Source of the DNA: a virus
IMG/VR virus record: IMGVR_UViG_3300030119_000582
Location: 1 to 37,023 of that record
Strand: one strand, 5' to 3'
DNA: 37,023 nt
Shown: positions 36,721-37,023 of the stretch, piece after piece
Position numbering within the stretch: the first letter of the stretch is position 1
How the letters are laid out: each line of letters starts with the position of its first letter
The notes under the pieces: generated by a model
Seen by the model: only the letters and a program-made list of their open reading frames with translations
The model's database searches: none
What the model was told of the DNA's origin: nothing
Made by a program: the position numbers and the translations under genes

Positions 36721-36885
36721 TTACCCGAAATAAGAATTAAAGAACATAACCCCAAGAATCCAAGGGTAAATTGCCCAGACACTGAGTTCTAGGCGATTCA
36801 TCCTTGCTGACCCTCTCTCAAGGCGATCAAGAATGTTTTGTTGACGCTCGAGGCACAGCTTCTCGTGTGCTTTCAAATCATCCAT
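36721..36885 (-). CDS. Small XhlA-like membrane protein, 54 aa
   Basis: A 54-aa protein: 'MDDLKAHEKLCLERQQNILD' continues as an amphipathic helix 'RLERGSARMNRLELSV', then a hydrophobic segment 'WAIYPWILGVMFFNSYFG'. This soluble-helix plus C-terminal membrane helix layout resembles haemolysin XhlA-type phage lysis accessory proteins. Its ATG overlaps the end of the partial chaperone copy B by 8 nt. It probably works with the 184-aa protein and the endolysin in host lysis. Confidence 0.65.
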   Translation of the reverse strand: MDDLKAHEKLCLERQQNILDRLERGSARMNRLELSVWAIYPWILGVMFFNSYFG

Positions 36886-37023
36886 CAAGCGTTGGCTTGG
36901 TGTCAGGAAAGTCAGAGGTGCTCGGCCAATCTCTCAATTTTTGCCGATAAGTTTTATATGCTGCATTTTGAGGATGGTCAGTAAGTAAAGAAAACATATC
37001 GGTTTGTTGTAATTCAAAATCTC
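36878..37023 (-). CDS. Tail fibre assembly chaperone-like protein (copy B, 5' end missing)
   Basis: The last 48 codons of a second chaperone gene, running off the window end. It shares the 'YKTYRQKLRDWPSTSDFPDT' end of copy A but finishes KPTLDG. Bases 36947-37023 are identical to 701-777, while 36890-36946 differ from 645-700 at many, mostly synonymous, positions. The downstream genes are different from those after copy A, so this is either a duplicated fibre-chaperone pair or a recombined variant. Confidence 0.7.
   Translation of the reverse strand, partial: DFELQQTDMFSLLTDHPQNAAYKTYRQKLRDWPSTSDFPDTKPTLDG
36947..37023. repeat. 77-bp exact repeat, terminal copy
   Basis: Identical to 701-777 in the same orientation, and ending exactly at the window edge. 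A length of 77 equals a common de Bruijn k-mer size, which suggests the sequence was cut at a repeat node in the assembly. Confidence 0.95.

Overview
The window is most of the genome of a short-tailed (podovirus-type) bacteriophage, probably from a marine proteobacterium. It encodes a terminase, a portal, a scaffold, an SU10-type major capsid protein, a head-tail adaptor, a P22 gp10-like tail protein, ejection-type proteins, tail fibres and an M15 endolysin. The marine setting is inferred from families common in marine viromes: DUF6321-like proteins, fibres beginning with an 'NLRLELIAVGEG'-type motif, and a cupredoxin-like fibre domain. The exact host cannot be read from the sequence. I see no tRNA, rRNA, CRISPR array or insertion sequence, and no phage DNA or RNA polymerase.

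Layout. (1) Positions 1-14895, minus strand: the late block. Read from its promoter near 14950 it runs: LPD29-like protein, unknown 100-aa protein, serine recombinase, TerL, tiny basic protein, 1114-aa ADP-ribosyltransferase-like polyvalent protein, portal, 81-aa protein, scaffold, major capsid, conserved 108-aa protein, adaptor, fibre-type proteins, fibre chaperone, and a cupredoxin-domain fibre cut by the window start. (2) 15042-16547, plus strand: five tiny lysine-rich proteins, a terminator hairpin, a degenerate nuclease-fold protein and a coiled-coil protein. (3) 16742-20465, minus strand: small secreted-type protein, TerS, NrdR-like zinc ribbon, PD-(D/E)XK nuclease, a repeat-rich intergenic region that could be an origin, membrane proteins and a C5 cytosine methyltransferase with a long overlapping frame. 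(4) 20544-22668, minus strand: primase-polymerase/helicase and a Cro-like regulator. (5) 22798-27629, plus strand: the early recombination and replication operon (Sak4-like ATPase, DUF669, Cas4/RecB-like nuclease, DUF3310, AlpA-like protein). (6) 27841-37023, minus strand: ejection proteins, gp10-like tail protein, endolysin, membrane proteins and a second, partial fibre chaperone.

Blocks 6 and 1 are probably one continuous late operon on a circular or circularly permuted genome. The last 77 bases of the window exactly repeat bases 701-777, inside the fibre chaperone. The window is therefore best read as a nearly complete genome whose assembly broke inside a duplicated fibre-chaperone segment.

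How it works together. Prim-Pol/helicase, Sak4, DUF669 and the RecB-like nuclease would replicate and recombine the DNA. The methyltransferase would protect it from restriction. TerS/TerL package it through the portal into a scaffolded SU10-type capsid. Proteins from 27841 to 33488, and perhaps the 1114-aa protein, would be ejected with the DNA. Lysis would use the M15 peptidase and one or more of the small membrane proteins. A leftover tyrosine-integrase C-terminus beside an AlpA/excisionase-like gene suggests a temperate ancestor; the only intact recombinase is a serine recombinase directly upstream of TerL.
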